A stretch of 64,000 nt of DNA, taken from positions 124,001 through 188,000 of the forward strand of contig NZ_JAHZPU010000001.1 of assembly GCF_019929575.1 (NCBI RefSeq). Direction: 5' to 3'. Positions 63,624 to 64,000 of the stretch are shown piece by piece. The DNA comes from Streptococcus infantis (GTDB lineage: Bacteria; Bacillota; Bacilli; Lactobacillales; Streptococcaceae). The position numbers were made by a program, and so were the translations under genes. How positions within the stretch are numbered: position 1 is the stretch's first letter; each line of letters starts with the position of its first letter. Below the pieces are notes generated by a model. The model was not told the DNA's origin. It saw only the letters and a program-made list of their open reading frames with translations, and did not search any database.

Positions 63624-64000
63624 ATGTCAAAGACACTCCAACGTAAAAAACAATTAAGAAACAGCCTCCGTCGCTCAGGTGCATTTTCAAACACTGTAAA
63701 CAAGGTTGTCGAAGAAACAAAAAAAGTTGTAAAACATGCTGAAAAAGCAGCAAGCGATGCAGGTAAAGCTGTCTCTAAAAAGGTTGAAAAAACTGTAGAA
63801 GCAACTAAAGAACAAGCACAAAAAGTTGCTACTTCTGTAGAAGATTTCGCAGCAAACCTAGGTGGACTTTCAGTTGACCGCGCTAAGACTTTCTACGATG
63901 AAGGGATCAAGTCTGCTGCTGACTTCAAAAACTGGACAGAAAAAGAACTCCTTGCTTTGAAAGGAATTGGTCCAGCTACTATCAAGAAATTAAAAGAGAA
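63624..64000 (+). CDS. Helix-hairpin-helix protein with basic coil, partial
   Basis: First 125 codons, runs off the window. N-terminus very basic (MSKTLQRKKQLRNSLRRSG), then an Ala/Lys-rich coiled stretch (VVEETKKVVKHAEKAASDAG...) like histone H1 tails, then a helix-hairpin-helix (ELLALKGIGPATIKKLK). Likely binds DNA or RNA. No confident family name. Confidence 0.75.
   Translation, partial: MSKTLQRKKQLRNSLRRSGAFSNTVNKVVEETKKVVKHAEKAASDAGKAVSKKVEKTVEATKEQAQKVATSVEDFAANLGGLSVDRAKTFYDEGIKSAADFKNWTEKELLALKGIGPATIKKLKE

Overview
The window is about 40% GC and comes from a Streptococcus of the mitis/oralis/pneumoniae group. The evidence is gene content (manLMN, pepC, PBP1b, LysM/WalR-type wall protein, adhP) and four copies of the dispersed mitis-group repeat that starts TACTCTTCG and ends TTGAGTA. 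Several blocks that are contiguous in pneumococcus appear here in a different order, so I read this as a mitis-group relative rather than a standard pneumococcal chromosome. That reading rests on memory of gene order, not on a search.

Positions 1 to about 22,700 are the right part of a tailed-phage prophage. Most genes read leftward. From right to left: tyrosine integrase (rightward), cI-like repressor of the S24 peptidase type, a divergent lytic/lysogenic control region with matched operators, a zone of very small genes in alternating orientation, a replication module (DnaD-like initiator, DnaC-like loader), recombination genes (RecT, PD-(D/E)XK nuclease, RuvC-like resolvase), a frameshifted cytosine methyltransferase, a cluster of small accessory genes, an ArpU-type late regulator, three tRNA-like genes, then packaging and head genes (TerS, TerL, portal, MuF head protein, scaffold). 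Tail, lysis and the left attachment site lie outside the window.

Positions 22,776 to 64,000 are core chromosome. The blocks are: a DUF975 membrane protein, DUF1304/MarR pair, DUF2262 protein and a LysM wall protein; HAD hydrolase/MATE and thrC; a glutamate-cysteine ligase-like gene; adhP with a Rex-like operator; the mannose PTS operon; pepC; rsuA; ruvB with a nucleotidyltransferase-like gene; an ABC efflux pair; two acetyltransferases; leuS; gpsA-galU; PBP1b; a diaminopimelate (lysine/wall) block dapH-dapL with formyltetrahydrofolate cyclo-ligase and rhomboid; a flavin oxidoreductase; a GH1 phospho-glycosidase; and the envelope operon uppS-cdsA-rseP-proS.

The most unusual items are: a structured RNA with mutually exclusive terminator and anti-terminator hairpins between the MuF gene and the scaffold gene; a MuF protein whose C-terminus looks like a nuclease toxin domain, followed by two tiny genes between terminators; a trio of tRNA-like genes with abnormal anticodon loops, each abutted by a 5' hairpin; a 41-nt tRNA-like element lacking an anticodon arm; a terminase small subunit whose only well-placed start is ATC; a 98%-identical 153-bp duplication carrying a 25-codon ORF; and three genes (methyltransferase, ABC permease, small gene at 19,076) with single-base frame breaks, for which sequencing error remains an alternative.
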